7,249 nucleotides of DNA from DSOT01 sp052386775 (GCA_052386775.1 JBQTJV010000264.1:1-7249); one strand, 5' to 3'. Counted from the first letter of the stretch, positions 1-6,251 are shown. A program made the numbers and translations. Notes: a model not told the origin generated them from the letters alone.

Positions 1-679
1 TCCGCAAGCGTTCCACATCGAGTATCGTGATCTGCCGGCCTTCCACTTTGATGAGACCGGCCTCCGACAGATCGTGCAATATCCTGGAGAAATGCTCCGG
101 GGTGAGGTTGAGCCGGGACGCGATCACCAGCTTGCTGCTGGGAAGGGCGACGCTCAGCGGAGCGCCATGGTTGCCTTTTTCGGTTTCACCACGAAGCAGG
201 TAACCGATGACGCGCTGCATGCCGGAATAAATCGTATACGACTCGAGATCGCTCACCAGGCTGTGCAGCCGCCGGCTCAGGCCGCCGATGATCCTGCGCG
301 AGAGCAGCGCGTTGCGGGCGATCTCCTCGAATACGACGGCCTTGGCGATGTAGAGCAGCATGGAATCGACGAGCGCCTGCGAATAGACCGGGTAGGGACG
401 CTCGGTGAACATCACCGCCTCGCCGAAACTCTGCCCCGGACCCATCAATTCCACCACCTTCTCCACGCCGTTCGGCGAAGTGAAGGCGAGCTTGATCTGG
501 CCGTATACAACGACGTGGAAGCCCTCGCATGCGTCCCCCTTCCTGAACAGCACCTCGCCGCGGGCGGCGTGGACTTCGCGCGTGCCGCGGGCGATACGAT
601 CCAGTTCCGGCCCGTTGATTTCCCTGAACAGGGGCAGGTTGGACAGGAAGGCCTGAACCTTGATTGGCGTACCCGGCAT
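1..679 (-). CDS. Crp/Fnr-family transcriptional regulator, 3' end cut by window
   Basis: Reading leftward from ATG at 679 there are 226 open codons to the window edge; by comparison with the second regulator here only a few C-terminal residues are missing. Residues about 15-130 form a cyclic-nucleotide-binding-like beta-roll (RKGDAC at 46-51, SFGEA at 84-88), followed by a long dimerisation helix and a winged helix-turn-helix at about 184-206. The recognition helix has E195, S198 and R199, the E-x-x-S-R pattern that in FNR-type proteins contacts TTGAT half-sites. The only cysteine is C51, so the N-terminal iron-sulfur cluster of true FNR is absent and a Dnr- or FixK-like protein is more likely; the effector cannot be read. 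I see no Shine-Dalgarno at this ATG. The start rests on gap-free alignment with the paralogue at 5400-6089, and no ATG, GTG or TTG lies in frame just upstream. It is divergent from the exporter operon across a gap holding an FNR-type box. Confidence 0.93.
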   Translation of the reverse strand, partial: MPGTPIKVQAFLSNLPLFREINGPELDRIARGTREVHAARGEVLFRKGDACEGFHVVVYGQIKLAFTSPNGVEKVVELMGPGQSFGEAVMFTERPYPVYSQALVDSMLLYIAKAVVFEEIARNALLSRRIIGGLSRRLHSLVSDLESYTIYSGMQRVIGYLLRGETEKGNHGAPLSVALPSSKLVIASRLNLTPEHFSRILHDLSEAGLIKVEGRQITILDVERLR

Positions 680-751
680 GGCGCGCAGGAAGTGAATATC
701 GCGCGCTATTATCCAGCATCCCCGGGTGCCGACAAGCCCTCGAGGCAGGAA

Positions 752-778
752 GGATTCCGCGCGGTGCGGATTGAATCC
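752..778. repeat. Short inverted repeat in the leader of the leftward regulator gene
   Basis: GGATTC (752-757) and GAATCC (773-778) are exact inverted copies separated by 15 bases. The repeat lies between the divergent FNR-type box and the regulator start. It could be an mRNA hairpin or an operator, or it could be chance; nothing more supports it. Confidence 0.25.
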
Positions 779-795
779 GGCTCGCCGCAATAAAG

Positions 796-809
796 TTGAT
801 CAGGATCAA
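796..809 (+). promoter_or_regulatory. FNR/Dnr-type binding site upstream of the exporter operon
   Basis: TTGATCAGGATCAA is a perfect TTGAT-N4-ATCAA palindrome, the consensus for FNR, Dnr and Anr proteins. Its centre is 802.5. A class II site at -41.5 would put transcription start at about 844, and the expected -10 position (832-837) reads AACACT, a weak three-of-six match to TATAAT. The box is 71 bases before the exporter adaptor start at 881. It is also in the divergent region of the Crp/Fnr gene at 1-679 and so could serve either gene. No good -10 is seen at the matching place on the leftward strand. The site is seen directly; which gene it controls is inferred. Confidence 0.8.
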
Positions 810-880
810 CCTGCTCCGGCGCCTGCGGTGCAACACTCTTCCCGTCGCCCGCAGCGGCGCCGAGAAGACGAGCACGACAC

Positions 881-2038
881 ATGAAACCCAAGCTGTATGC
901 CGCGCTGGCGGGGATCGCCGTTCTGGGCGCCGCCATGCTGTGGTTCGCGTACAGCCGCGGGCCGCTCGCGCCGGTTGCGGTTCAGGTCGCCGAAGTGAAA
1001 GACGCGCGGTTGAAGCACAGCGTCTATGGCATCGGCACCGTCGAGGCGCGCCATGCGTACGCCATCGGACCCATCCAGGCGGGGCGGGTGCTGCGCATCC
1101 ACGTGGACCATGGCGATGCGGTAACGGCTGGTCAACTGCTCGCGGAAGTGGATCCGGTCGACCTGGAACAGCGCCTGAGCAGCGCCGCGTCCATGCTCGC
1201 GCGCACGCGCAGCGCGGTACTGGTTGCCGAGGCGCAGCAGCGTGAAGCACTCAGCCGGCACGCCATCGCGACGGCCAACGCCGCGCGCTATGCCGATCTG
1301 GTTCAACGCAACTTTGTCAGCCGCGAAGCCGCGGAAATCCGCGTCAACGAGGCAAACGTCTCCCGCGCCGCGGTGGAAGCCGCCGAGGCCGGGCTGCAGG
1401 CGGCGCAGCGCGACGTGGAGCGTTCGGTGGCGGACCGTGCGGCACTCGAGCGGCAGCTGGCCAATCTCAAGCTCACCAGCCCGGTGGACGGCGTGGTGAT
1501 CGCGCGTGAAGTCGAGCCGGGCACCACGGTCGTGGCCGGTCAGGCGGTGGTGCGCGTGATCGACCCGCGCAGCGTATGGGTGCGGGCGCGCATCGACCAG
1601 TCGCGGGCCGCGGACGTGCGCCCGGGACAGCCGGCCGAAATCGTGCTCCGCTCCGGCCAGGGACGCGTGATACCCGGCCACGTCGCGCGGGTGGAGATCC
1701 AAAACGATGCGGTGACGGAAGAGCGCATCGTTGCCGTCGCCTTCTCCGTGCCGGCACCGATGTCGATAGGCGAACTGGCTGAAGTGACGATCCACCGCGA
1801 ATCGGCCGGTCGCGGCCTCGCGATCCCGAGCGCTGCGGTGACGCGCCTCGGCGAACAGCAGGGCGTATGGCAACTGGTGGCGGGCAAGGCGCACTTCCGC
1901 GCGGTAAAGACCGGCATGCAGACGCTGGACGGCATGACGGAAGTGCTCGAAGGGCCCGCGGCGGGCGACCAGGTGATCGTGTACAGCGGCGCCCGCCTGC
2001 ACGAAGGGATGAAGGCGAGAGTCGCGAGCGCGCCGTGA
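881..2038 (+). CDS. HlyD/MacA/DevB-like periplasmic adaptor of an ABC exporter
   Basis: This 385-residue membrane fusion protein would bridge an inner-membrane ABC exporter to an outer-membrane channel in the periplasm. Residues about 5-25 form an N-terminal hydrophobic anchor or uncleaved signal. A first lipoyl half-motif lies at about 64-92 (GRVLRIHVDHGDAVTAG region). An alanine-, glutamate- and arginine-rich helical hairpin spans about 93-193. The second lipoyl half is at about 196-227 (LTSPVDGVV at 198-206), and beta-barrel and membrane-proximal domains follow. Length is normal for MacA or DevB. The stop codon overlaps the GTG start of the permease, and the ATPase follows, so the partner is an ABC system rather than an RND pump. 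The ATG has only a weak purine-rich stretch (GAGAAGACGAG) upstream. A perfect FNR-type box lies 71 bases before the start. Substrate unknown. Confidence 0.92.
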   Translation: MKPKLYAALAGIAVLGAAMLWFAYSRGPLAPVAVQVAEVKDARLKHSVYGIGTVEARHAYAIGPIQAGRVLRIHVDHGDAVTAGQLLAEVDPVDLEQRLSSAASMLARTRSAVLVAEAQQREALSRHAIATANAARYADLVQRNFVSREAAEIRVNEANVSRAAVEAAEAGLQAAQRDVERSVADRAALERQLANLKLTSPVDGVVIAREVEPGTTVVAGQAVVRVIDPRSVWVRARIDQSRAADVRPGQPAEIVLRSGQGRVIPGHVARVEIQNDAVTEERIVAVAFSVPAPMSIGELAEVTIHRESAGRGLAIPSAAVTRLGEQQGVWQLVAGKAHFRAVKTGMQTLDGMTEVLEGPAAGDQVIVYSGARLHEGMKARVASAP

Positions 2039-3228
2039 TCAATCTCGCCAGCCGCGACATCGCCCACAACCTGGGGCGTTATCTCCTCACGAGCCTGGGT
2101 CTGGGGTTGCTGATTGGCGTAACGCTCAGCATGGCCGGCATCTACCGCGGCATGATCGACGACGCGCGGGCGCTGCTCGAAAGCTGGCAGGCGGATGTCT
2201 GGGTGGTGCAGCAGCACACGCTGGGCCCGTTCGCCGAGCCGTCGAACCTGCACGATGACGTTTATCGCAGCCTGCTGGGGCTCCCCGGCGTCGCCGAAGC
2301 GGGCAACGTCACGTTTCTCACGATGCAGGTGCAGCGGGGCGGCGAGGACGTGCGGGTGATGGTCGCGGGTTTCGAGCCGGGACGCCCCGGCGAGCCGCCG
2401 CTGCTCGCGGCAGGACGCCCCATTACGCGCACCCATTACGAGGCGATCGCCGACGTCAAGACCGGATTTCGCATTGGCGACACCCTGCGGATCCGGCGCA
2501 ACGACTATACCGTGGTGGGGCTCACGCGCCGCATGGTTTCCGTCAGCGGCGATCCGATGGTGTTCATTCCCCTGCGAGACGCGCAGCAGGCGCAGTTCCT
2601 CAAGGACAACGACGCGATACGCAACGACCGCAGCCGCCTTGCCGCCAATCCGGCGCTGAATCGACCGGGCACGCCGGGCCTGCTCGCCGCGGTGGAAGCG
2701 AACCAGTTCTCCAACCGCAGCGTGAACGCGGTCCTGGTGCGCGTTAAGTCCGGGTCCGAGGCGAGCGCCGTGGCGGAGAACGTCCGGCGCTGGAAACGGC
2801 TGCAGGCCTACACCGGGCAGGACATGGAGGACATCCTGGTGGCGAAGATGATTTCAACATCCGCGCGCCAGATTTCCGTCTTTCTCGTGATCCTGGCGCT
2901 GGTCAGCGCGGCGATCGTCGCGCTCATCATCTATACCATGACCATCGGCAAGATCAAGGAAATCGCCGTGCTGAAGCTGATCGGCACGCGCAATACCACG
3001 ATTGCCGGCATGATTCTGCAGGAGGCGCTGGGCCTGGGCGTCATCGGATTCGCCATCGGCAAGCTTGCCGCCACGCTGTGGGGCCCGCATTTCCCGAAGT
3101 ATGTCGTGCTCCTCGCCGAAGACGCGGTTCGCGGGTTCGCCGCCACCATGGTGATCTGCACCATGGCGAGCGTCCTCGGGATCAGGGCCGCGCTTCGTGT
3201 CGAACCGGGTGCCGCGATCGGGGGCTGA
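2035..3228 (+). CDS. FtsX/MacB/DevC-like ABC exporter permease
   Basis: This 397-residue inner-membrane permease starts at GTG 2035, which overlaps the adaptor stop by 4 bases (GTGA), a sign of coupled translation. A more upstream reading would only run back into the adaptor gene. Topology is that of the FtsX/MacB fold: one N-terminal membrane helix at about 17-38, a large periplasmic domain at about 39-279, then three membrane helices at about 280-303, 323-345 and 362-385. The cytoplasmic coupling segment KEIAVLKLIGT sits between helices two and three, as is usual in the family. MacB carries its ATPase on the same chain, but here it is a separate downstream gene, which resembles the DevB-DevC-DevA arrangement. 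Such transporters work mechanically across the periplasm with their adaptor; the cargo cannot be told from sequence. Confidence 0.92.
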   Translation: MINLASRDIAHNLGRYLLTSLGLGLLIGVTLSMAGIYRGMIDDARALLESWQADVWVVQQHTLGPFAEPSNLHDDVYRSLLGLPGVAEAGNVTFLTMQVQRGGEDVRVMVAGFEPGRPGEPPLLAAGRPITRTHYEAIADVKTGFRIGDTLRIRRNDYTVVGLTRRMVSVSGDPMVFIPLRDAQQAQFLKDNDAIRNDRSRLAANPALNRPGTPGLLAAVEANQFSNRSVNAVLVRVKSGSEASAVAENVRRWKRLQAYTGQDMEDILVAKMISTSARQISVFLVILALVSAAIVALIIYTMTIGKIKEIAVLKLIGTRNTTIAGMILQEALGLGVIGFAIGKLAATLWGPHFPKYVVLLAEDAVRGFAATMVICTMASVLGIRAALRVEPGAAIGG

Positions 3229-3229
3229 C

Positions 3230-3961
3230 GTGAAGGCTGACTCGCTTGCGACAAAGCCCGCGATCCTCGTCGAGGATCTCACCAAGCGCTTCGGCTCGGG
3301 CGCAACCGCGGTCGAGGCGCTGAAGGGCGTCAACATGGCGGTCTTTCCCGGCGAAGTGGTCGGGTTGATCGGGCCCAGCGGTTCGGGAAAGAGTACGCTG
3401 CTCAAATGCCTCGGCGCGGTGATCGAGCCGACGGCGGGGCGCATCACGCTGGGCGGCGATGTGACGTATGAAGACCGCTGGACCACGCACGATCTGCGTG
3501 CGCTGCGCCGCGATCGCATCGGCTTCATCTTCCAGGCGCCAAATCTCATTCCGTTTCTCAATGCGATCGACAACGTCGCGCTGCTGCCGATGCTGGCCGG
3601 CGTGTCGAACGCGCACGCGCGCCGGCGGGCGCTGGAGATGCTGACTGCGCTCGACGTCGTGCATCGCGGCGCGGCACAGGTCTCGGAACTCTCGGGCGGC
3701 GAGCAGCAGCGCATATCGATTGCGCGCGCGCTCGTCAACCAGCCGCCGATCATCCTGGCCGACGAGCCGACCGCGCCCCTGGACAGCCAGCGTGCGCTTA
3801 CCGTGGTCAGGATTCTTAACCAGCTTGCCCGCGAGTATCGAACCGCGATCATCGTCGTCACCCACGACGAGAAGATCATTCCCACCTTCAAGCGCATTTA
3901 TCACATCCGCGAGGGCCGCACGGTGGATGTGGGCGGCCGGGGCGGGGAGCCGGCGGTGTGA
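3230..3961 (+). CDS. ABC exporter ATPase subunit (MacB/LolD/DevA-like)
   Basis: This 243-residue cytoplasmic ATPase would drive the permease encoded just upstream. Motifs are complete: Walker A GPSGSGKST at 48-56, Q-loop glutamine Q102, signature LSGGE at 154-158, Walker B IILADE at 174-179, D-loop APLD at 182-185 and switch histidine H212. The pattern is that of the LolD/MacB/FtsE group that pairs with FtsX-like permeases. The chosen start is GTG 3230, one base after the permease stop, with GGGGG at 3220-3224 as ribosome binding site. An earlier in-frame GTG at 3197 would overlap the permease by 32 bases and has no better binding site. No catalytic residue is missing, so the transporter should be active. 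Confidence 0.94.
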   Translation: MKADSLATKPAILVEDLTKRFGSGATAVEALKGVNMAVFPGEVVGLIGPSGSGKSTLLKCLGAVIEPTAGRITLGGDVTYEDRWTTHDLRALRRDRIGFIFQAPNLIPFLNAIDNVALLPMLAGVSNAHARRRALEMLTALDVVHRGAAQVSELSGGEQQRISIARALVNQPPIILADEPTAPLDSQRALTVVRILNQLAREYRTAIIVVTHDEKIIPTFKRIYHIREGRTVDVGGRGGEPAV

Positions 3962-3983
3962 GCCGGAGTATCGGAGGCGCAAC

Positions 3984-4301
3984 ATGAGCGAGCGGGTCAT
4001 TGCGTGGCAGTGCATCGGGTGCGGGCGCATCGAAGGCGCGCAGCCCTGTATCGGTATTTGCCAGGATCGCAAGGTAGAATTCGTGTACGCCTCGAAATAC
4101 GAGGAGGCGCTGACAGAGCTGAGGCGAATGCAGCGTGAGGTGCAGATTCTGGCTGCGGTAGCGCGGCAGCTGGCGCATACGACCCCGCGGGAAGGCGAAT
4201 GGGAACGTTCCTATCGCGCGCTGCAGGACTGCGCACGCCGGGCGCTGGAGCGTCCCGATGTCCAGGAAAGCCTACGCTCGCGCGCACCGCAACCCGCCTG
4301 A
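3984..4301 (+). CDS. Small protein with four clustered cysteines, function unknown
   Basis: I do not recognise this 105-residue protein. Its N-terminus holds C10, C13, C22 and C26 (C-x2-C-x8-C-x3-C), which could bind zinc or an iron-sulfur cluster. The rest, from about residue 35, is helical in character and rich in glutamate and arginine, with a possible short coiled coil around 38-66. There is no signal peptide or membrane segment, so it should be cytoplasmic. A strong Shine-Dalgarno GGAGG (3973-3977) supports ATG 3984. The gene starts 22 bases after the ATPase stop and ends 30 bases before the SirB2-like gene, so it is probably in the same transcript. The spacing and the good binding site argue that it is a real gene. 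A role as a metal-binding or regulatory accessory of the neighbouring exporter or cytochrome genes is only a guess. Confidence 0.8.
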   Translation: MSERVIAWQCIGCGRIEGAQPCIGICQDRKVEFVYASKYEEALTELRRMQREVQILAAVARQLAHTTPREGEWERSYRALQDCARRALERPDVQESLRSRAPQPA

Positions 4302-4331
4302 TACGGTTATGCGTTGAGCGGCAGCCCCGGC

Positions 4332-4715
4332 ATGGAATATCTCACGCTCAAGTATATCCAGCTGACAAGCGTCGTCCTGAGTTATCTGCTGTTCTTCGTC
4401 CGCGGCGTGTGGATGATGCGCGAGTCGCCGCTGCTCGCCCGGCGCTGGGTGAAGATCGTGCCGCACATCGTCGATACGGTGCTCCTTGCGAGCGCCATCG
4501 CAACTGCCGCGATGATCCGGCAGTATCCCTTCGCGCACCCGTGGCTCAGCGCCAAGGTTATCGGGCTTGTGCTTTATATCGGGCTGGGAATGATCGCGCT
4601 CAAGCGCGGCAAGACGAAAGGCGTTCGCGTTGCGGCGTGGTTTGCGGCCCAGTTGGTGTTTCTCTATATCGTGGCGGTCGCTCTGACCAAGCAGGTGCTC
4701 CCCTATGGGGGATGA
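4332..4715 (+). CDS. SirB2-like integral membrane protein
   Basis: This 127-residue protein has four predicted membrane helices, at about 8-28, 42-62, 73-91 and 99-119. The layout and motifs LSYLLFFVRG (16-25), VPHIVDT (43-49), PWLSAK (70-75), VLYIGLG (80-86) and ALKRG (89-93) fit the SirB2 family, small proteobacterial inner-membrane proteins of unclear biochemical role. H45 and H69 are the histidines placed near membrane faces. From memory, many relatives have histidine in the first segment where this protein has Q10. ATG 4332 was chosen; an in-frame TTG lies 18 bases upstream at 4314 with no better ribosome binding site. The gene sits 30 bases after the four-cysteine protein and 98 bases before the monoheme cytochrome, which suggests a membrane redox link, but that is inference. 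Confidence 0.85.
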   Translation: MEYLTLKYIQLTSVVLSYLLFFVRGVWMMRESPLLARRWVKIVPHIVDTVLLASAIATAAMIRQYPFAHPWLSAKVIGLVLYIGLGMIALKRGKTKGVRVAAWFAAQLVFLYIVAVALTKQVLPYGG

Positions 4716-4726
4716 CTTGCATGTCT

Positions 4727-4775
4727 TTGACATGGATCAAAGCGCGGCCTTGATCAGGGGCCTATTTTGGCCAAG
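4727..4775 (+). promoter_or_regulatory. Predicted class II FNR-type promoter of the monoheme cytochrome gene
   Basis: TTGACATGGATCAA (4727-4740) matches TTGAT-N4-ATCAA with one mismatch. Its centre is 4733.5. A TATTTT -10 element at 4763-4768 predicts a start at about 4775, which puts the box at -41.5, the classical position for FNR-type activation. No separate -35 element is needed. The leader would be about 39 bases, ending in a GGAGGG ribosome binding site. The cytochrome can therefore be expressed independently of the upstream operon. The motifs are seen directly; the start site is predicted. Confidence 0.7.
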
Positions 4776-4813
4776 GGATACAAACTGCGTACCCAAACCC
4801 AGCCGGAGGGTAT

Positions 4814-5299
4814 ATGAATTCCCGTTCAGCATCGAGAACGACGGGCAGGGCGCTCGTTACCGCCTGCGCATTGGGTGCTGTGGCAAGCGGCGCCGCTGCC
4901 GCCGACAAGGAAACCGTAACCTACGAGAACAGCATCAAGAAGATCGTCGCGCAGAAATGCGCGACGTGCCACGGCAGCGACGCGCCCAGCCTGGCCGAAT
5001 TCGACGAGGACAAGGAAGGCTGGAAGAAGAAGATGAAAGGCCCGCGCATGGACAGCTATGCGAATCTCGTGACCTTCGTGAAGGGATCCGACGCCGGCGC
5101 CATCATGAGGCGGCTCGACGACGGCAAGAGCGCCAAGGACGGCAAACCGGGCAACATGTACGTGTGGCTCGGAAGCACGGACGCCGAACGCGGGCAGACG
5201 CTCGCCGTATTCAAGGATTGGGTGGGCGATTGGACTCTCAAGCGCCGCAAGGGGCTCACGGACAGCGAGTTGAAAAAGATCAGCGCCCGGGAAAAATAG
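4814..5299 (+). CDS. Secreted monoheme c-type cytochrome
   Basis: This 161-residue protein has an N-terminal signal peptide (basic residues 4-12, hydrophobic core about 13-28, likely cleavage after A30 in an AAA-D context). One haem motif, CATCH, is at 49-53, preceded by a helix typical of class I cytochromes c. M115 in the GNMYVW segment is a candidate sixth ligand; M74, M79 and M98 are others. The mature part is lysine-rich and polar, so it should be a soluble periplasmic electron carrier. The start ATG follows GGAGGG (4805-4810) at close spacing. It lies downstream of the SirB2-like gene and has its own FNR-type promoter, which suggests induction under low oxygen or nitrogen-oxide respiration. 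No further domain is visible. I cannot assign its redox partners. Confidence 0.9.
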   Translation: MNSRSASRTTGRALVTACALGAVASGAAAADKETVTYENSIKKIVAQKCATCHGSDAPSLAEFDEDKEGWKKKMKGPRMDSYANLVTFVKGSDAGAIMRRLDDGKSAKDGKPGNMYVWLGSTDAERGQTLAVFKDWVGDWTLKRRKGLTDSELKKISAREK

Positions 5300-5375
5300 T
5301 CAGGCCCGGACCGCGATCGCCCGGCGCATCGTGAAGGCGCGATAGGTCGTCCACCGGCATCAGTTGGTGCCCGGT

Positions 5376-5399
5376 CATGCGGACACCAGCCGCCGCATG
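5376..5399. terminator. Possible hairpin between convergent genes
   Basis: CATGCGG (5376-5382) and CCGCATG (5393-5399) form a perfect 7-base inverted repeat with a 10-base loop, in the 100-base gap between the converging cytochrome and regulator genes. Its position suits a bidirectional transcription end. Neither strand has a run of T after the stem, so it is not a standard Rho-independent terminator. Confidence 0.35.
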
Positions 5400-6089
5400 T
5401 CATGTAGCGTAGCCGTATAGCCGCTGCTTGTTGAGTATGCGCACTTCCCGTCCTTCCACCTGGATCAGACCTTCCGCCATGAGTTCGCGCAGGATGCGGG
5501 AAAAATGTTCATGAGTCAGATTGAGGCGCGAGGCGATGACGCCTTTGTTGGCGGGAAACGTAATCCAGTCGGTTCCGCGCGCCGCATCGCCACTGTGTCC
5601 GCGGAGCAGGAAGCTGATGACCCGCTCCGTCCCTGAAGCCAGGAGGTACTCCTCGAACTGGACCAGGGACCGGTACAGGCCCTCGCCCAGGAGGACGGTC
5701 ACTCTGCGTGCGAATGCCGGATTGCGGTCCATTTCTGCGAGCAGGCAGTCTTTAGGCAGGTGCAGGACCGCGCTGTCGGCCAGTGCTTCGGCGGTCAGGA
5801 TATGAGGCCGCCCCGAAAACAGGGGCGCTTCCCCGAAACTCGCTCCCCGTTCAGCCAATTCGACGACCATCTCATCGCCGCGTACGGTCTGTAAGGACAG
5901 CTTGATCTGTCCGCTCATCACGGCGTACAGGCCGGTGCACGGATCGCCGCGACGAAACAGCAACGCGCCGCGCGGTGTGTCCGCTTCACTGCTCGCCCTC
6001 GCAAGCCGGGCGAGCTGCTCAGCCTCCAGTCCCTTGAACAACGGCACCCAGGTCAGGAACTCCTGCATTCGTATTGTCTGCTTTGGCAT
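5400..6089 (-). CDS. Crp/Fnr-family transcriptional regulator (Dnr/FixK-like)
   Basis: This complete 229-residue regulator has a cyclic-nucleotide-binding-like beta-roll at about 15-130 (FRRGDPC at 45-51, SFGEA at 84-88), a dimerisation helix at about 125-165 and a winged helix-turn-helix at about 183-205. Recognition-helix residues E194, S197 and R198 give the E-x-x-S-R pattern that reads TTGAT. Its cysteines are C51 and C115, and the FNR iron-sulfur cysteine set is absent, so sensing may involve haem-bound nitric oxide, a redox thiol or no ligand. It is clearly a paralogue of the product of 1-679, sharing for example IASRLNLT, EHFSRIL and C51 in gap-free alignment. GGTGGAG upstream of ATG 6089 is a good ribosome binding site. 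An FNR-type box at -41.5 from a GACAAT -10 suggests autoregulation or cross-control. It is divergent from the multiheme cytochrome gene. Confidence 0.95.
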   Translation of the reverse strand: MPKQTIRMQEFLTWVPLFKGLEAEQLARLARASSEADTPRGALLFRRGDPCTGLYAVMSGQIKLSLQTVRGDEMVVELAERGASFGEAPLFSGRPHILTAEALADSAVLHLPKDCLLAEMDRNPAFARRVTVLLGEGLYRSLVQFEEYLLASGTERVISFLLRGHSGDAARGTDWITFPANKGVIASRLNLTHEHFSRILRELMAEGLIQVEGREVRILNKQRLYGYAT

Positions 6090-6112
6090 GACCGGCTCTC
6101 CACCCTGAAGTC

Positions 6113-6161
6113 CGGTCCCATTGTCGAGTGTCGAAGCGCAGCGCGGACTGATCTAGATCAA
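6113..6161 (-). promoter_or_regulatory. Predicted class II FNR-type promoter of the second regulator gene
   Basis: Read leftward, TTGATCTAGATCAG (6161-6148) matches TTGAT-N4-ATCAA with one mismatch, centre 6154.5. GACAAT at 6125-6120 matches the -10 hexamer at four of six positions. It predicts a start at about 6113, which places the box at -41.5. The leader would be about 24 bases. This geometry suggests activation by a Crp/Fnr protein, possibly the gene's own product. Confidence 0.65.
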
Positions 6162-6237
6162 GCGGTCAGGTGCATTTTCTCTGCATGCTCTTGTCGAGAG
6201 TCCGCATGTTGCCGCGATACAACATTCGAGCGCCCAT

Positions 6238-6251
6238 TTGATGGATATCAA
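6238..6251 (+). promoter_or_regulatory. Perfect FNR/Dnr-type site upstream of the multiheme cytochrome
   Basis: TTGATGGATATCAA is a perfect TTGAT-N4-ATCAA palindrome, centre 6244.5. For class II activation rightward the start would be at about 6286, with TAGCGT (6274-6279, three of six) as -10. A better -10, TATCAT (6283-6288), would put the box near -50.5, an unusual distance. Either way the cytochrome leader would be about 180-190 bases. The site could also act at a distance on the leftward regulator gene. Confidence 0.75.

Noticed and set aside
661..679. Suspected frameshift at the start of the first regulator gene
   Set aside because: Rechecking the bases across 655-670 shows the ATG at 679 is in frame with the whole downstream protein and aligns with the paralogue's first residues.
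74..793. Rightward open frame of 239 codons opposite the first regulator
   Set aside because: The leftward frame encodes a clear Crp/Fnr protein with helix-turn-helix; the rightward translation has no family features.
186..1250. Leftward open frame of 354 codons across the first regulator and the intergenic gap
   Set aside because: It runs through the Crp/Fnr gene in a different frame and across the FNR box; the translation is arginine- and proline-rich and resembles no protein family.
806..2002. Long leftward open frame of 398 codons opposite the exporter adaptor gene
   Set aside because: It is antisense to a clear membrane fusion protein gene. Its translation is low-complexity, arginine- and histidine-rich, with no recognisable domain, as expected from a mirror frame in GC-rich DNA.
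3197..3229. Earlier GTG start for the ATPase
   Set aside because: It would add 11 residues overlapping the permease and lacks a better binding site; GTG 3230 has GGGGG just upstream and fits operon spacing.
2854..3897. Leftward open frame of 347 codons opposite the permease end and ATPase
   Set aside because: It covers all ATPase motifs on the other strand, so the coding strand is settled; the frame is a shadow.
4705..5334. Rightward open frame of 209 codons overlapping the monoheme cytochrome
   Set aside because: It is in another frame from the protein with signal peptide and CATCH, lacks its own ribosome binding site, and its translation is charged low-complexity.
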